From assembly GCF_001050235.1 (NCBI RefSeq), contig NZ_DF967972.1, positions 2,108,107-2,172,106 of the forward strand: a stretch of 64,000 nt of DNA, read 5' to 3'. Of this stretch, positions 8,077 through 17,296 are shown piece after piece. The notes under the pieces were generated by a model that saw only the letters and a program-made list of their open reading frames with translations, had not been told where the DNA came from and did not search any database. Source of the DNA: Longilinea arvoryzae. Lineage in GTDB: Bacteria > Chloroflexota > Anaerolineae > Anaerolineales > Anaerolineaceae. How positions within the stretch are numbered: position 1 is the first letter of the stretch; every line of letters starts with the position of its first letter. The position numbers and the translations under genes were made by a program.

Positions 8077-8715
8077 ATGGACATTCTTGGTAGGGAAGCC
8101 TTATCGGTGGATGTGGGACAGCGACTGCGTAGCCTGCGTGAGGAGCGCGGCGTTTCGATGCGCTCGCTGGCGCGGCGAAGCGGGCTCTCGGCAAATGCGC
8201 TCAGCATGATCGAACGCAACCTTACATCGCCATCGGTCAGCACGTTGAACAAACTGGCCGGCGCGTTGGAAGTGCCCATCACGGCCTTTTTCCGGCTCGA
8301 ACGGGACCGGAAGAACGTGGTTTTCTGTAAGGCCAGCGAACGCACGCGCGTGCCCTTCATGCGCGGATTGTGGGAAGGGCTGGGCGGCGAATATTTTACC
8401 GGAAGAGTGGAGGCTTTTTTATTGACGCTCGAAAACGGTGGAAGCAGCGGCCCGCACGGAATGCTGCATACCGGGCACGAGTTCGTCTTCTGTCTGCGCG
8501 GATCGCTGGAGTACGAGATCGAGAACGAACGTTATTTATTGGAAACCGGCGACAGCTTGATTTTTGCCGCCCAATTGCTGCATCGCTGGCGCAACCCGGG
8601 CCAGATGGTAACGAATGCGGTCATTCTGATTTCCGGATTCGAGGAGGATGAGCACCCGGGTGAATTCCATATGGCGTCATCGCCCGCCGAAGAAGCGCGC
8701 GATCCCAGCGTCTAG
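8077..8715 (+). CDS. XRE-family transcriptional regulator with C-terminal cupin
   Basis: A 212-residue DNA-binding regulator. Residues about 13-68 form a Cro/CI helix-turn-helix (VGQRLRSLREERGVSMRSLA, then LSANALSMIERN and SPSVSTLNKLAGAL). Residues about 105-190 form a small cupin barrel (GPHGMLHTGHEFVFCLRG, then ETGDSLIFAAQLLHRWRNPG) that usually binds the effector. Proteins of this type control uptake or breakdown of polyamines, amino acids or sugars. It is divergent from the GT-C-like gene and lies upstream of lysA, with its own consensus promoter. The regulated genes cannot be named from the sequence. Confidence 0.9.
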   Translation: MDILGREALSVDVGQRLRSLREERGVSMRSLARRSGLSANALSMIERNLTSPSVSTLNKLAGALEVPITAFFRLERDRKNVVFCKASERTRVPFMRGLWEGLGGEYFTGRVEAFLLTLENGGSSGPHGMLHTGHEFVFCLRGSLEYEIENERYLLETGDSLIFAAQLLHRWRNPGQMVTNAVILISGFEEDEHPGEFHMASSPAEEARDPSV

Positions 8716-8893
8716 GAATCCGGTTGCCCCATCCGGGACTTTCGGGTGCGGTCGCGCCGGATCGAATTCCGCCTCCGGTCTTCTTAATGGCTTCGGCCGT
8801 TGATCGGGGGCTGTAAGTTGCGCCAGCCCTTCTGAACCGCGTTACAATTGCGGGATGTGAAATGCCCATTCCCAATTGTGCGAGGCGACGAAA

Positions 8894-10210
8894 ATGCATC
8901 CAATCGATCGGCTGTTTCCAGTTTCGGTGGGGCGTGGTCCGCGGGGTGAATTGACCCTGGCCGGTCAGGACGTGGCAGCTCTGGCCCAAAACTGGGGCAC
9001 TCCGTTATACCTTTACGATGGCGCGACCCTCCGGCAAGAGGTGCAGACCCTGCAAACCTTATTGAAGACGCAGTACCCCGGCGTATGGGAGATCACCTAC
9101 GCGGCCAAAGCCTATTTCGCGTTGAATTTTGCCCGCAAGCTGCACGAGATTGGATTGGGAGTGGATGTGGTCAGCCTGGGGGAGCTTTATAACGCTCGCC
9201 AGGCGGGTTTTCAAGGGGAGCGCGTGCACCTGCACGGCAACAATAAATCGGAAGATGAGTTGATGGCCGCCCTGAAATTCGGCGCGCATGCCATCGTGGT
9301 GGACAGCCTGGAAGAACTGGCATTCCTCGAGAGTATTACCGCGAGGGAGCAAATCCAGGCCGCCATCTGGCTGCGCATCACCCCGGGCGTCAACGTGGCG
9401 ACGCACCCGTCCATTCAGACCGGGCATGCCGCCAGCAAGTTCGGCTTTTTGATGGAAGATGGACAGGCAGCCGAAGGCATTCACCGGGCGCGGGCCAGCC
9501 GCTGGTTGAAGCTGATCGGTCTGCACGCGCATTTGGGCTCGCAGCTCTTCGACGCTGAACCATATCGGGAGGCCGCTTCGCGCCTGACCGAACTTGCCGA
9601 AGGGGTGGATTACATCCCGGCGGAGATCAGCCTGGGCGGCGGGTGGGGGGTGCCCTACACGCTGGACGACGCGGAGAATCCGTTGGAGCCCTGGGTGAGC
9701 GCCGCCGCCGGCGCCGTCCGAACCGAATTCGAGCGCCGCAACTGGCCGCTGCCGAAACTGGTCCTCGAACCGGGGCGCAGAATCGCCGCCCGGGCGGGTG
9801 TGGCAGTGTACACCGTGGGCACATCCAAGACCGCCAGCGACGGCTCGACCATCGTCGCGCTGGACGGCGGCATGGCAGACAACCCCCGGCCGGCATTATA
9901 TCAATCCAGGTATACGGCCGTGCGCGTCGATCGACCGGATGCGGAACCGGTGCGCGAAACGACGCTGGTCGGAAAGTATTGCGAATCGGGCGACCAATTG
10001 ATCCGCAAGATCGACATGCCCGAACTCAAACGCGGCGATCGGGTGGCGATCCCGGTTTCTGGTGCTTACCAGATCAGCATGTCTTCGAACTACAACCTTG
10101 CTCAGCGGCCGGCGGTGCTGTGGCTGGATGAGGGCCGCGTGGAAGTCCTACAGGCGCGCGAAAAGCCCGGAGAAATGCGCTATTGGTCGGAGGCCAGCCC
10201 CGCCGAATGA
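8894..10210 (+). CDS. lysA: Diaminopimelate decarboxylase
   Basis: Removes CO2 from meso-diaminopimelate to give L-lysine, with pyridoxal phosphate, in the cytoplasm. The 438-residue protein has the fold-III PLP enzyme order: the PLP lysine in TYAAKAYFALN (about residue 69), HGNNKS, GVNVATHPSIQTG, SKFG, HAHLGSQL, the glycine loop SLGGGWG, EPGR and the second-subunit active-site motif KYCESGD near residue 360. The ATG at 8894 has GAGG eight bases upstream, better than the TTG at 8876. It is tail-to-tail with the dinG-like gene, with adjacent stop codons and no clear terminator. Close fold-III relatives (carboxynorspermidine or ornithine decarboxylases) are less likely because of length and the CESGD context. 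Confidence 0.93.
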   Translation: MHPIDRLFPVSVGRGPRGELTLAGQDVAALAQNWGTPLYLYDGATLRQEVQTLQTLLKTQYPGVWEITYAAKAYFALNFARKLHEIGLGVDVVSLGELYNARQAGFQGERVHLHGNNKSEDELMAALKFGAHAIVVDSLEELAFLESITAREQIQAAIWLRITPGVNVATHPSIQTGHAASKFGFLMEDGQAAEGIHRARASRWLKLIGLHAHLGSQLFDAEPYREAASRLTELAEGVDYIPAEISLGGGWGVPYTLDDAENPLEPWVSAAAGAVRTEFERRNWPLPKLVLEPGRRIAARAGVAVYTVGTSKTASDGSTIVALDGGMADNPRPALYQSRYTAVRVDRPDAEPVRETTLVGKYCESGDQLIRKIDMPELKRGDRVAIPVSGAYQISMSSNYNLAQRPAVLWLDEGRVEVLQAREKPGEMRYWSEASPAE

Positions 10211-13006
10211 CTACAGGTTGAGCCAGCGAGCGGCTGACTTGGGCAGGTCGTGCAGCGATCCGATCTGCACCTTGCACTGGGGCAGCGATTCGATGAAGAG
10301 CTTGCCGTAGCGTTTGGTCAGGATGCGCCGGTCGAGGATGGCGACCACGCCGCGGTCAGACTGGGTGCGGATGAGGCGGCCAAAGCCCTGGCGAAAGCGC
10401 AGGATGGCTTCCGGCAGGCTGTATTCGCTGAAGGGATCCTCAAAGGTCTCCGAACGGGCGGCGATGATCGGATCAGACGGCACGTCGAAGGGCAGTTTGA
10501 CGATAACCAGCACCGATAACGCTTCGCCGGGGATATCGACGCCTTCCCAGAAGGCGCGCGTGCCCAGCAGGACGGCTCGTTCGGATTCGCGGAAGGTTTC
10601 AAGCAGGGTGTTGGTGGATGCGCCCTCGCCTTGTTCGTATAGCTGAATATCTTTTTCTGCCAGCGCCGGGCCGATGGCCTGGGAGGTGCGTTTGAGCTGC
10701 GCGTAGGAGGTAAATAGCGCCAGCAGCCTTCCGCCGGTGGAGGTAGCCAGGTGCACCAACGATTGCTCGACCGCCCGTTGATAGGCGCTTGCGTCAGACG
10801 GTTCGGGGATATCGTTGGCCAGGTAGAGCAGAGCGGCGCCTTCATAATCGAAGGGCGAACCCAGCACCAGTTCGTCGGCTTCATCGGCATTCAGACGATT
10901 GCGCAGGTATTCGAACTCGCTGTTGGTGGTCAGGGTGGCCGAGGTCAGGATGACGCAGGTCTTTTCATGCCACAGGTACTTTTCCATCAGCGGGCCTACG
11001 TGCAGCGGCGCGACCTGCAGGACGATGCGGTGATTGGTGGGCGGAACTTCGATCCAGTAGATCGATCCGGCGTCCGGGTCGGAGATCATGCCGCCCAGGT
11101 AGGCATTGGCTTCACCCAACCGGCGGGCCAGGGTGCCCAGCACGCCGATATTGTCTTCCAGTTCCTGGCTTTGCACATCCAGTTCGGAGAAGGATTGAAG
11201 GATCTGATTGAGCAGGTTCAGCAGAAGCTTGTAAGTCTCGCCGGTGGAATCCCAGGCCATTTCCACTTCGCTCCAGGCGGGCAGGGTGCGTGTGGCTCCC
11301 TGGATGCGCACCTGCTGGCCGTAATTGCTGACCGGCTGGCCCTCGCGCATGGATTCGAGAAACAGGTCGATGGCCTGGAAGAGCTGGTTCAGGTTGTTTT
11401 CCAGCCGGAAGGCCAGGTCGGTGAGACGCTGCACAGCCTGGTTGAGCGCGGCGAAATCGGAGGGGCGCAGCATATTGCGGGTGATGGTGAGCAGACGCCC
11501 CAACGAACCCGACGCGCTGCCGCCCATCTCGCGCAGCAAACGTTGCAGGTCGCCCTGGCTGACACGAAAGCTAAGCGCGCTGGTGGTGGCCGATTCGATG
11601 TGATGGCCTTCGTCGACGATCAGGTAGTTGTAATCCGGGAGCACGCGGCTGCCGGTGATCACGTCCGAGAGCAGCAAAGCATGATTGACCACCAGCAGGT
11701 GGGCGCTCTGGGCCGCCTGGCGCGCCATGTAGAAGGGACAGGCGCCGCCGGTGCGGCTCATGCAGACTTCCGCCTTGCAACCTTCGTCTTCAGCGGAGAT
11801 GCGCGACCAGATATCCCGTTCCACTGGGCCGTTGAGGTTGATCTCGTTGCGGTCGCCCTGGCCACCTTCGTTCAGCCAGACCAGTATTTTGGCCAGCACA
11901 CGCATTTCTTCTGCGCTTTCCGGGCCGCGCTGGCGCAGCACCTCCAACCGGCGCGGGCACAAATAATTGGAGCGGCCCTTCAAGACGGTCGCGCGCAGGT
12001 CGATATCCAACGCAGCACACAGATCCGGGATGTCTTTTTGGATCAACTGGTCCTGCAGTGTGATGGTGTTGGTTGAAATGACCACCCGGGTATTGTTCTG
12101 GTAGGCAAACAACGCCGCTGGGACGAGATACGCAAAGGATTTACCGGTGCCGGTTCCGGCCTCGACCATCAGGTGATAGCCTTCGGAAAGGGCCTGCGAG
12201 ACAGCGCGGGTCATTTCCACCTGCTGTGGGCGGTATTCGAAGCTCTTGAAATAATGGGAGAATACCCCGCCGTGTTCCAGGATGGCGGCGGCTTCGTCCG
12301 GGTTAAGCGGGGTGGGTGTGGCCGCCGGGGTCAGCGGCGGGCCGAGGAGTTCGTCTTTTTCGTGGAAAAGCGCGCTGTAATCCGTCGAGCCGGCACGGCG
12401 CGGCGGAAGCGGCTCGCGGATGCGCGCGCGCAGGACCTGCTGGAACAACCAGCCCGCGCCCCAGTCCAGGGGCTCGGACAGGCGCACGAATTCGGCCAGC
12501 AATTCGAGCGGCAGCGCCAGGGTTTTATCGTACAGGCGGGTGAAAACGGCGTGCGCCAGGCGGGCGTCATCCAGGGCGCGGTGCGAATTGGGGATCAGGA
12601 TGCCCAACTGCTGGCCGAGTGTGCCCAGGTTGTAACGGCTGGACGTTGGTAAAAGCACCGCGGCCAGTTCATAGGTATCCACGACTTCGTTGAGTTTGAG
12701 GATGTTGTAGCGCTGCAGAAAGGACAGGTCGAAGCCCACATTGTGGCCGACCACCGGAGCGTCACCCACGAAATCGGCCAGTTCAGTCAAAATGGCGCGC
12801 ATGGGCGGTGCGTTACGCACCATCTCGTTGGTGATGCCGGTCAACTGGGTAATCATGGGCGGGATGGGCCGCCCTGGATTGATGAGGGATGACCATTCAG
12901 CTTCGACCCGACGGCCATTGAACCGAACGGCTGCAACTTCAATGATGGCGTCGGATTGGAAGTCCAACCCGGTGGTTTCGATATCGATGGCGACGAGTGA
13001 AGGCAT
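10211..13006 (-). CDS. dinG: DinG-family helicase with N-terminal DnaQ-like exonuclease
   Basis: A 931-residue repair protein combining 3'-5' exonuclease and XPD-like 5'-3' helicase. The exonuclease has the DEDDh motifs AIDIETTGLD (about residues 5-14), VGHNVGFDLSF and HRALDDARLAH. The helicase has Walker A EAGTGTGKS, the DEAH-box variant IVDEGHH, and the late motif GTRAFWEGVDIPG. Cysteines in NYLCPRR, GCKAEVC and GACPFY form a set (C, then CX4CX7C) like the iron-sulfur cluster of E. coli DinG. The start is the ATG at 13006, which encodes MPSLVAID; a longer reading would run through a promoter and a terminator. The ATG lies seven bases after TATAAT, so the mRNA may be leaderless. Confidence 0.93.
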   Translation of the reverse strand: MPSLVAIDIETTGLDFQSDAIIEVAAVRFNGRRVEAEWSSLINPGRPIPPMITQLTGITNEMVRNAPPMRAILTELADFVGDAPVVGHNVGFDLSFLQRYNILKLNEVVDTYELAAVLLPTSSRYNLGTLGQQLGILIPNSHRALDDARLAHAVFTRLYDKTLALPLELLAEFVRLSEPLDWGAGWLFQQVLRARIREPLPPRRAGSTDYSALFHEKDELLGPPLTPAATPTPLNPDEAAAILEHGGVFSHYFKSFEYRPQQVEMTRAVSQALSEGYHLMVEAGTGTGKSFAYLVPAALFAYQNNTRVVISTNTITLQDQLIQKDIPDLCAALDIDLRATVLKGRSNYLCPRRLEVLRQRGPESAEEMRVLAKILVWLNEGGQGDRNEINLNGPVERDIWSRISAEDEGCKAEVCMSRTGGACPFYMARQAAQSAHLLVVNHALLLSDVITGSRVLPDYNYLIVDEGHHIESATTSALSFRVSQGDLQRLLREMGGSASGSLGRLLTITRNMLRPSDFAALNQAVQRLTDLAFRLENNLNQLFQAIDLFLESMREGQPVSNYGQQVRIQGATRTLPAWSEVEMAWDSTGETYKLLLNLLNQILQSFSELDVQSQELEDNIGVLGTLARRLGEANAYLGGMISDPDAGSIYWIEVPPTNHRIVLQVAPLHVGPLMEKYLWHEKTCVILTSATLTTNSEFEYLRNRLNADEADELVLGSPFDYEGAALLYLANDIPEPSDASAYQRAVEQSLVHLATSTGGRLLALFTSYAQLKRTSQAIGPALAEKDIQLYEQGEGASTNTLLETFRESERAVLLGTRAFWEGVDIPGEALSVLVIVKLPFDVPSDPIIAARSETFEDPFSEYSLPEAILRFRQGFGRLIRTQSDRGVVAILDRRILTKRYGKLFIESLPQCKVQIGSLHDLPKSAARWLNL

Positions 13007-13013
13007 GCGAAGG

Positions 13014-13042
13014 ATTATACCATCCCGAATCGTTGCGGGTAA
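13014..13042 (-). promoter_or_regulatory. Promoter of dinG, placed for leaderless transcription
   Basis: Minus-strand TATAAT occupies 13019-13014, seven bases before the ATG at 13006; the -35 region (TTACCC, 13042-13037) is poor and touches the T-run of the preceding terminator. Confidence 0.55.
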
Positions 13043-13071
13043 AAAAAGACCGCCTCCGATTGGAGGCGGTC
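13041..13071 (-). terminator. Rho-independent terminator of the sigma/FecR operon
   Basis: Minus strand: GACCGCCTCC-AATC-GGAGGCGGTC, a perfect ten-pair stem, is followed by seven T. It ends the operon that runs from 15321 to 13152. Confidence 0.95.
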
Positions 13072-13080
13072 CGGTGAGCG

Positions 13081-13148
13081 AAGTAGCAGGTTCTCCCCTG
13101 GTGGGGTCTGGAGGCATTGGGTGCCAGGCCCCTAAGAACCCGCTGCTT
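13081..13148. repeat. Imperfect inverted repeat downstream of the FecR-like gene
   Basis: AAGTAGCAGGTTCT (13081-13094) pairs with AGAACCCGCTGCTT (13135-13148) with two differences, and CCTGG (13097-13101) with CCAGG (13124-13128) inside it. It sits between the stop codon at 13152 and the perfect terminator; function unknown. Confidence 0.55.
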
Positions 13149-13151
13149 CCG

Positions 13152-14774
13152 TTATGGTTTATGAGTAGGTTTTGGGCGGTGAGTCGGTTTGACTCTCGCG
13201 GTGGGTGTGGGTTCCAACTGTTGCTTGATGATGCCCCAGCCCATGCCCGCTTCGCGCATGGCGAAGACTTCTTCTACGGTCTTGCCGGAAGCCTGCGACA
13301 GCGTGTAGGCCATATCGATTTCGCCGAAGCCATAGTGCTTGCAGAACCAGCCCATGATTTCTTCATAAGACACACCGTAGCGCTCGGCGAGCTTCTGGCC
13401 GGTAGGCTGCTGTTCGGTTCCAACACAGGCGGTTTCGGTTTCCTCGGTCGGGGTTTCGGAAACTTCGGGGGTTACCGTCTCGGTGCCCGGGGTGGTGGTA
13501 TCGGTGACTTCCACCGTCGGAGTGGTATCCTCGTCGTTTTCTTCGAGGCGGCTGATTTCATCTGCCACCCAGTCGCCGTTATCGGCGATATGGAAATGGA
13601 TTTCCACGACATCGCCAACCGCCAGACCGGATTCGATCATGGCGTCGGTGACGATGACGTGTTGTCCACTGATGATCCATTCGGTATCGGATATGGATTC
13701 GATCGTGCCGCTGAAGGTCAGGCTTTGATCCTGGTCCTCACTCGCGAGCGCAATGCTGTCGGCGACACGGACGCCATCCACATTGCGGCCTTTGACAACC
13801 ACGTTGCTGCCCATCACGACGCCGGGGTCGATCACAGTTTGCGGGGTGACGGTGAAAGTGACGCCGGCCACTGCCCATTCGGTTTCGCCCATGGCGGTCA
13901 CGGCTCCGACCAGCTTGAAGTCAAATGCCGGATCGGTAATGGTCATGTCCGTCGAAGCGGTGGAAGCCTGCCCGGCGGTTACCAGGACCGCGTTCTGATC
14001 GTTGTAGACCAGGACCATGCCCTTATCCACCTGAAAGCGCGAGTGGCTGTTGATGATGCTGACTTCGAAGGAAGTGCCGCGCACACTGGCGTCACCGGTG
14101 TCGGTATGGACCAGGAACGTGCTGTCCTTCCCCTGCAGGGGAACCACACTGTGCTGGGTGGTCCCGGCGGTCTGATCCATCACCACCTGCAGTGCGCGAC
14201 CCGCGCCGCCGTTCACGACGGAAAGGGTGAGATCGGCGTTCGGGCTGATGACGGTGCGGCTGCCTTCATAGAAGACCAGCGTGGCAGACGAATCGGCGCC
14301 GGTGCGAATGTGATCGCCGGAATAAACCAGGTCGCCTTCGGAAAGCGGCACCCATGATGAATCGATGAAGATCTCCACCTGGCCCTTGATATCCATGGCT
14401 GTGGCAGCCTGGACGTTCGTGGGAGAACTGGTCAGAATAAAGGCCATGAAGGCAACCAACACGATGGCAACGCCAGCGAATGCCCAGCGCGCGGCCGGTT
14501 TGGCAAAAATGCGCTGGTACCAGGGCGTGGCAACCGGTTTCCTGGGCTGCGCCACCGGAACGGTGGTCTGTTGGGCGGCCTTAAGAATGCGTTCTTTTTG
14601 AACGGGGGCATTCACCATTTGCGGATGGGGCAGGGAGCGAACGGCAGACGCCAGGCGGATCAACTCCGCCATTTCCGCTGAATCCTCTGGCAGTTCGTGA
14701 AGGATATCTTCGAGCGGCTTGCCGCTCTCGACGGCGTCCAAGTATTGCTGCAAGAGTTCGTCAGGGTCATGCAT
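13152..14774 (-). CDS. FecR/DUF5666-type membrane protein, probable anti-sigma factor
   Basis: A 540-residue membrane protein likely to hold or release the ECF sigma factor encoded just upstream. Residues 1-50 (HDPDELLQQYLDAVESG) are a cytoplasmic anti-sigma-like head; a helix near residue 100 (WAFAGVAIVLVAFMAFILT) follows; then an outer FecR domain (about 125-230, with GDHIRTGADSSATLVF), two DUF5666-like segments (about 260-400, GETEWAVAGV and SDTEWIISGQ), a Thr/Glu-rich linker and a conserved-looking tail with GWFCKHYGFGEIDMAYTL. The ATG at 14774 has GGGAGG upstream and lies within the last codons of the sigma gene, so the two are translationally coupled. The signal sensed is unknown. Confidence 0.85.
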   Translation of the reverse strand: MHDPDELLQQYLDAVESGKPLEDILHELPEDSAEMAELIRLASAVRSLPHPQMVNAPVQKERILKAAQQTTVPVAQPRKPVATPWYQRIFAKPAARWAFAGVAIVLVAFMAFILTSSPTNVQAATAMDIKGQVEIFIDSSWVPLSEGDLVYSGDHIRTGADSSATLVFYEGSRTVISPNADLTLSVVNGGAGRALQVVMDQTAGTTQHSVVPLQGKDSTFLVHTDTGDASVRGTSFEVSIINSHSRFQVDKGMVLVYNDQNAVLVTAGQASTASTDMTITDPAFDFKLVGAVTAMGETEWAVAGVTFTVTPQTVIDPGVVMGSNVVVKGRNVDGVRVADSIALASEDQDQSLTFSGTIESISDTEWIISGQHVIVTDAMIESGLAVGDVVEIHFHIADNGDWVADEISRLEENDEDTTPTVEVTDTTTPGTETVTPEVSETPTEETETACVGTEQQPTGQKLAERYGVSYEEIMGWFCKHYGFGEIDMAYTLSQASGKTVEEVFAMREAGMGWGIIKQQLEPTPTARVKPTHRPKPTHKP

Positions 14775-15321
14775 AGGAAACCTCCCAAGAAATAAGCAGA
14801 TCGCGCAGCGCGAGCAGCCCGCGGCGTTGAAGGGCCTTGACAGCGTCCTGGCTGCGGTTGATGGTTCGAGCTGCTTCAGCGATCGGCATACCGAGTACAA
14901 AACGCAGGATAATGACGTCCCGTTGGTCTGCACTCAAATGATCCAGCGCGAGGCGAAGTTTTTCACCGGTCAGTGAGTTTTCCACCTTTTTGTGAAGGAC
15001 TTCTGATTCCACGAGCTGGTTCTCCTCTACTTCAATCGATACATTGTGGTGGTCCGAGCGGTAATGATCGATGGCGAGGTTGCGGGCGATTTGGAATAGC
15101 CAGGCTTCAACCGGCTTCCCCTGAGGTTGATAGTTCGGCAATCCACGTAACATGCGCAAGAATACTTCAGCCGTAAGGTCTTCCGCGGTCTGGGAATTTC
15201 CCACCCGGTAGAAGAGGTACCAGTAGATATCCTGGTGACATTGCTCATAGATTTCCCCTGCGGCTGCAGTGTCTCCGTTCTTTGCGCGGAGGGTGATGTC
15301 CGTCAGGTCGATTTCAGGCAT
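14767..15321 (-). CDS. ECF-type RNA polymerase sigma factor
   Basis: A 184-residue sigma-70 family protein directing RNA polymerase to a small regulon. Region 2 lies at about residues 22-90 (YLFYRVGNSQTAEDLTAEVF, then EAWLFQIARNLAIDHYR) and region 4 at about 125-175 (ALDHLSADQRDVIILRFV, then IAEAARTINRSQDAVKALQ). It overlaps the FecR-like gene by eight bases, which identifies that protein as the probable partner. The ATG at 15321 lacks a strong ribosome-binding site. The target promoters are not evident in the window. Confidence 0.93.
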   Translation of the reverse strand: MPEIDLTDITLRAKNGDTAAAGEIYEQCHQDIYWYLFYRVGNSQTAEDLTAEVFLRMLRGLPNYQPQGKPVEAWLFQIARNLAIDHYRSDHHNVSIEVEENQLVESEVLHKKVENSLTGEKLRLALDHLSADQRDVIILRFVLGMPIAEAARTINRSQDAVKALQRRGLLALRDLLISWEVSYA

Positions 15322-15404
15322 GTTTATTTGGAATTGCGGCCCTTTCCACCGCTGTTAATACATATAACGGATGAATTGGCAAAAGGAGTCGCGCAAATGC
15401 AAAA

Positions 15405-16109
15405 TTATTTCAGATGGCGTTGGCGGCGGCTGGCGCGTAATAATTTGACCAGCGCCGGACCGTCGTAAAGTGTAATGGGTTTACCGCGCACCCACTCGAC
15501 CGCCTGTGGGGTGAATGTACCGGTGGTCATGACGAAACCCTGACTGGCTGCTTCGTGAAGCATCGTGCCGTAAAAATCACGCACCACGGGTTCGCCCACG
15601 CTGGAGCGATAACGCTTGCACTGCACGATCCATTTCCCCTGGCGCTTAGTATACACGACCAGATCGACCCCGTGGTCACCGGTTTGGCCGACACGGCGGG
15701 CGCGATAATTAAAACTGCGAAAGAAGACGGCGATCAATTCTTCGAATTCTTCGGGAGTAAGTTCCTGCAATTCCTGCACGCTGCGCGCGGTTCGCAGGGC
15801 GCGCCAGGCATCCCGATTTTGCCACCATCCCTGCAGCAGCAGCCCGCCGCCGGCCAGCAGTCCGGCAATGACGAAGGTGGTCGTATTCCAGGGCTCGGGC
15901 AGCAGTCCCAGCGGGCTCAGGCCGTTGAACAGCAGAAGCAGCCCAATGGAGGCCCACGCTCCCCAGAAGATCAGGAAGGTGACGAGGCCGCGGCGCAGCG
16001 CATGGGGAAATTGTTCTTTGCGGCCACGCTGCCAACCCCGCAGGGTGAACACCAGGGCGAGCGGCCAGAAGGCAAAGAGGATTTGCAGTAGGGGTAGCAG
16101 GTCTTGCAT
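15405..16109 (-). CDS. Membrane-anchored Mrr-like restriction endonuclease
   Basis: A 234-residue protein with two or three N-terminal helices (LLPLLQILFAFWPLALVF, LVTFLIFWGAWASIGLLLLF, TFVIAGLLAGGGLLLQG) and a C-terminal nuclease of the Mrr_cat/PD-(D/E)xK type (about residues 115-225). The catalytic core is GDHGVDLVV followed by WIVQCKRY, that is Asp then Gln-x-Lys. Mrr-like nucleases cut modified or foreign DNA; membrane forms are common but poorly studied. The ATG at 16109 was chosen because a TATAAT (minus strand, 16160-16155) lies upstream of it, inside a longer possible reading frame. No methyltransferase gene accompanies it. Confidence 0.82.
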   Translation of the reverse strand: MQDLLPLLQILFAFWPLALVFTLRGWQRGRKEQFPHALRRGLVTFLIFWGAWASIGLLLLFNGLSPLGLLPEPWNTTTFVIAGLLAGGGLLLQGWWQNRDAWRALRTARSVQELQELTPEEFEELIAVFFRSFNYRARRVGQTGDHGVDLVVYTKRQGKWIVQCKRYRSSVGEPVVRDFYGTMLHEAASQGFVMTTGTFTPQAVEWVRGKPITLYDGPALVKLLRASRRQRHLK

Positions 16110-16326
16110 GGTGTCGATGGGTTCCGCGGGCAAGACAGGATGAAAATATGTTCTATTATACATGACTTCCGGCCGAATTCGAGAAATTGCTGGATACTCG
16201 AATAGAGGAAAACTGACCAAAAAGCCGGTGCGGTTCGCGTAAAAAGGCGTGTTAATTGAAGGGACAGGAGTTCATCTGGCAATCCTTTTTCAGAGAAGAC
16301 AGCTTTCGTTTTGAGGAGAAAACGGC

Positions 16327-17253
<927 letters not shown>

Positions 17254-17296
17254 TCCTTGATTGTTTTGCGTTCGGGTTGATTTTTTGGAGGATTTC

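Noticed and set aside
12741-14357. A 538-codon open frame on the plus strand
   Set aside because: It lies opposite the dinG start, a terminator and the FecR-like gene, with low-complexity composition and no domain. It is a by-product of GC-rich coding on the other strand.
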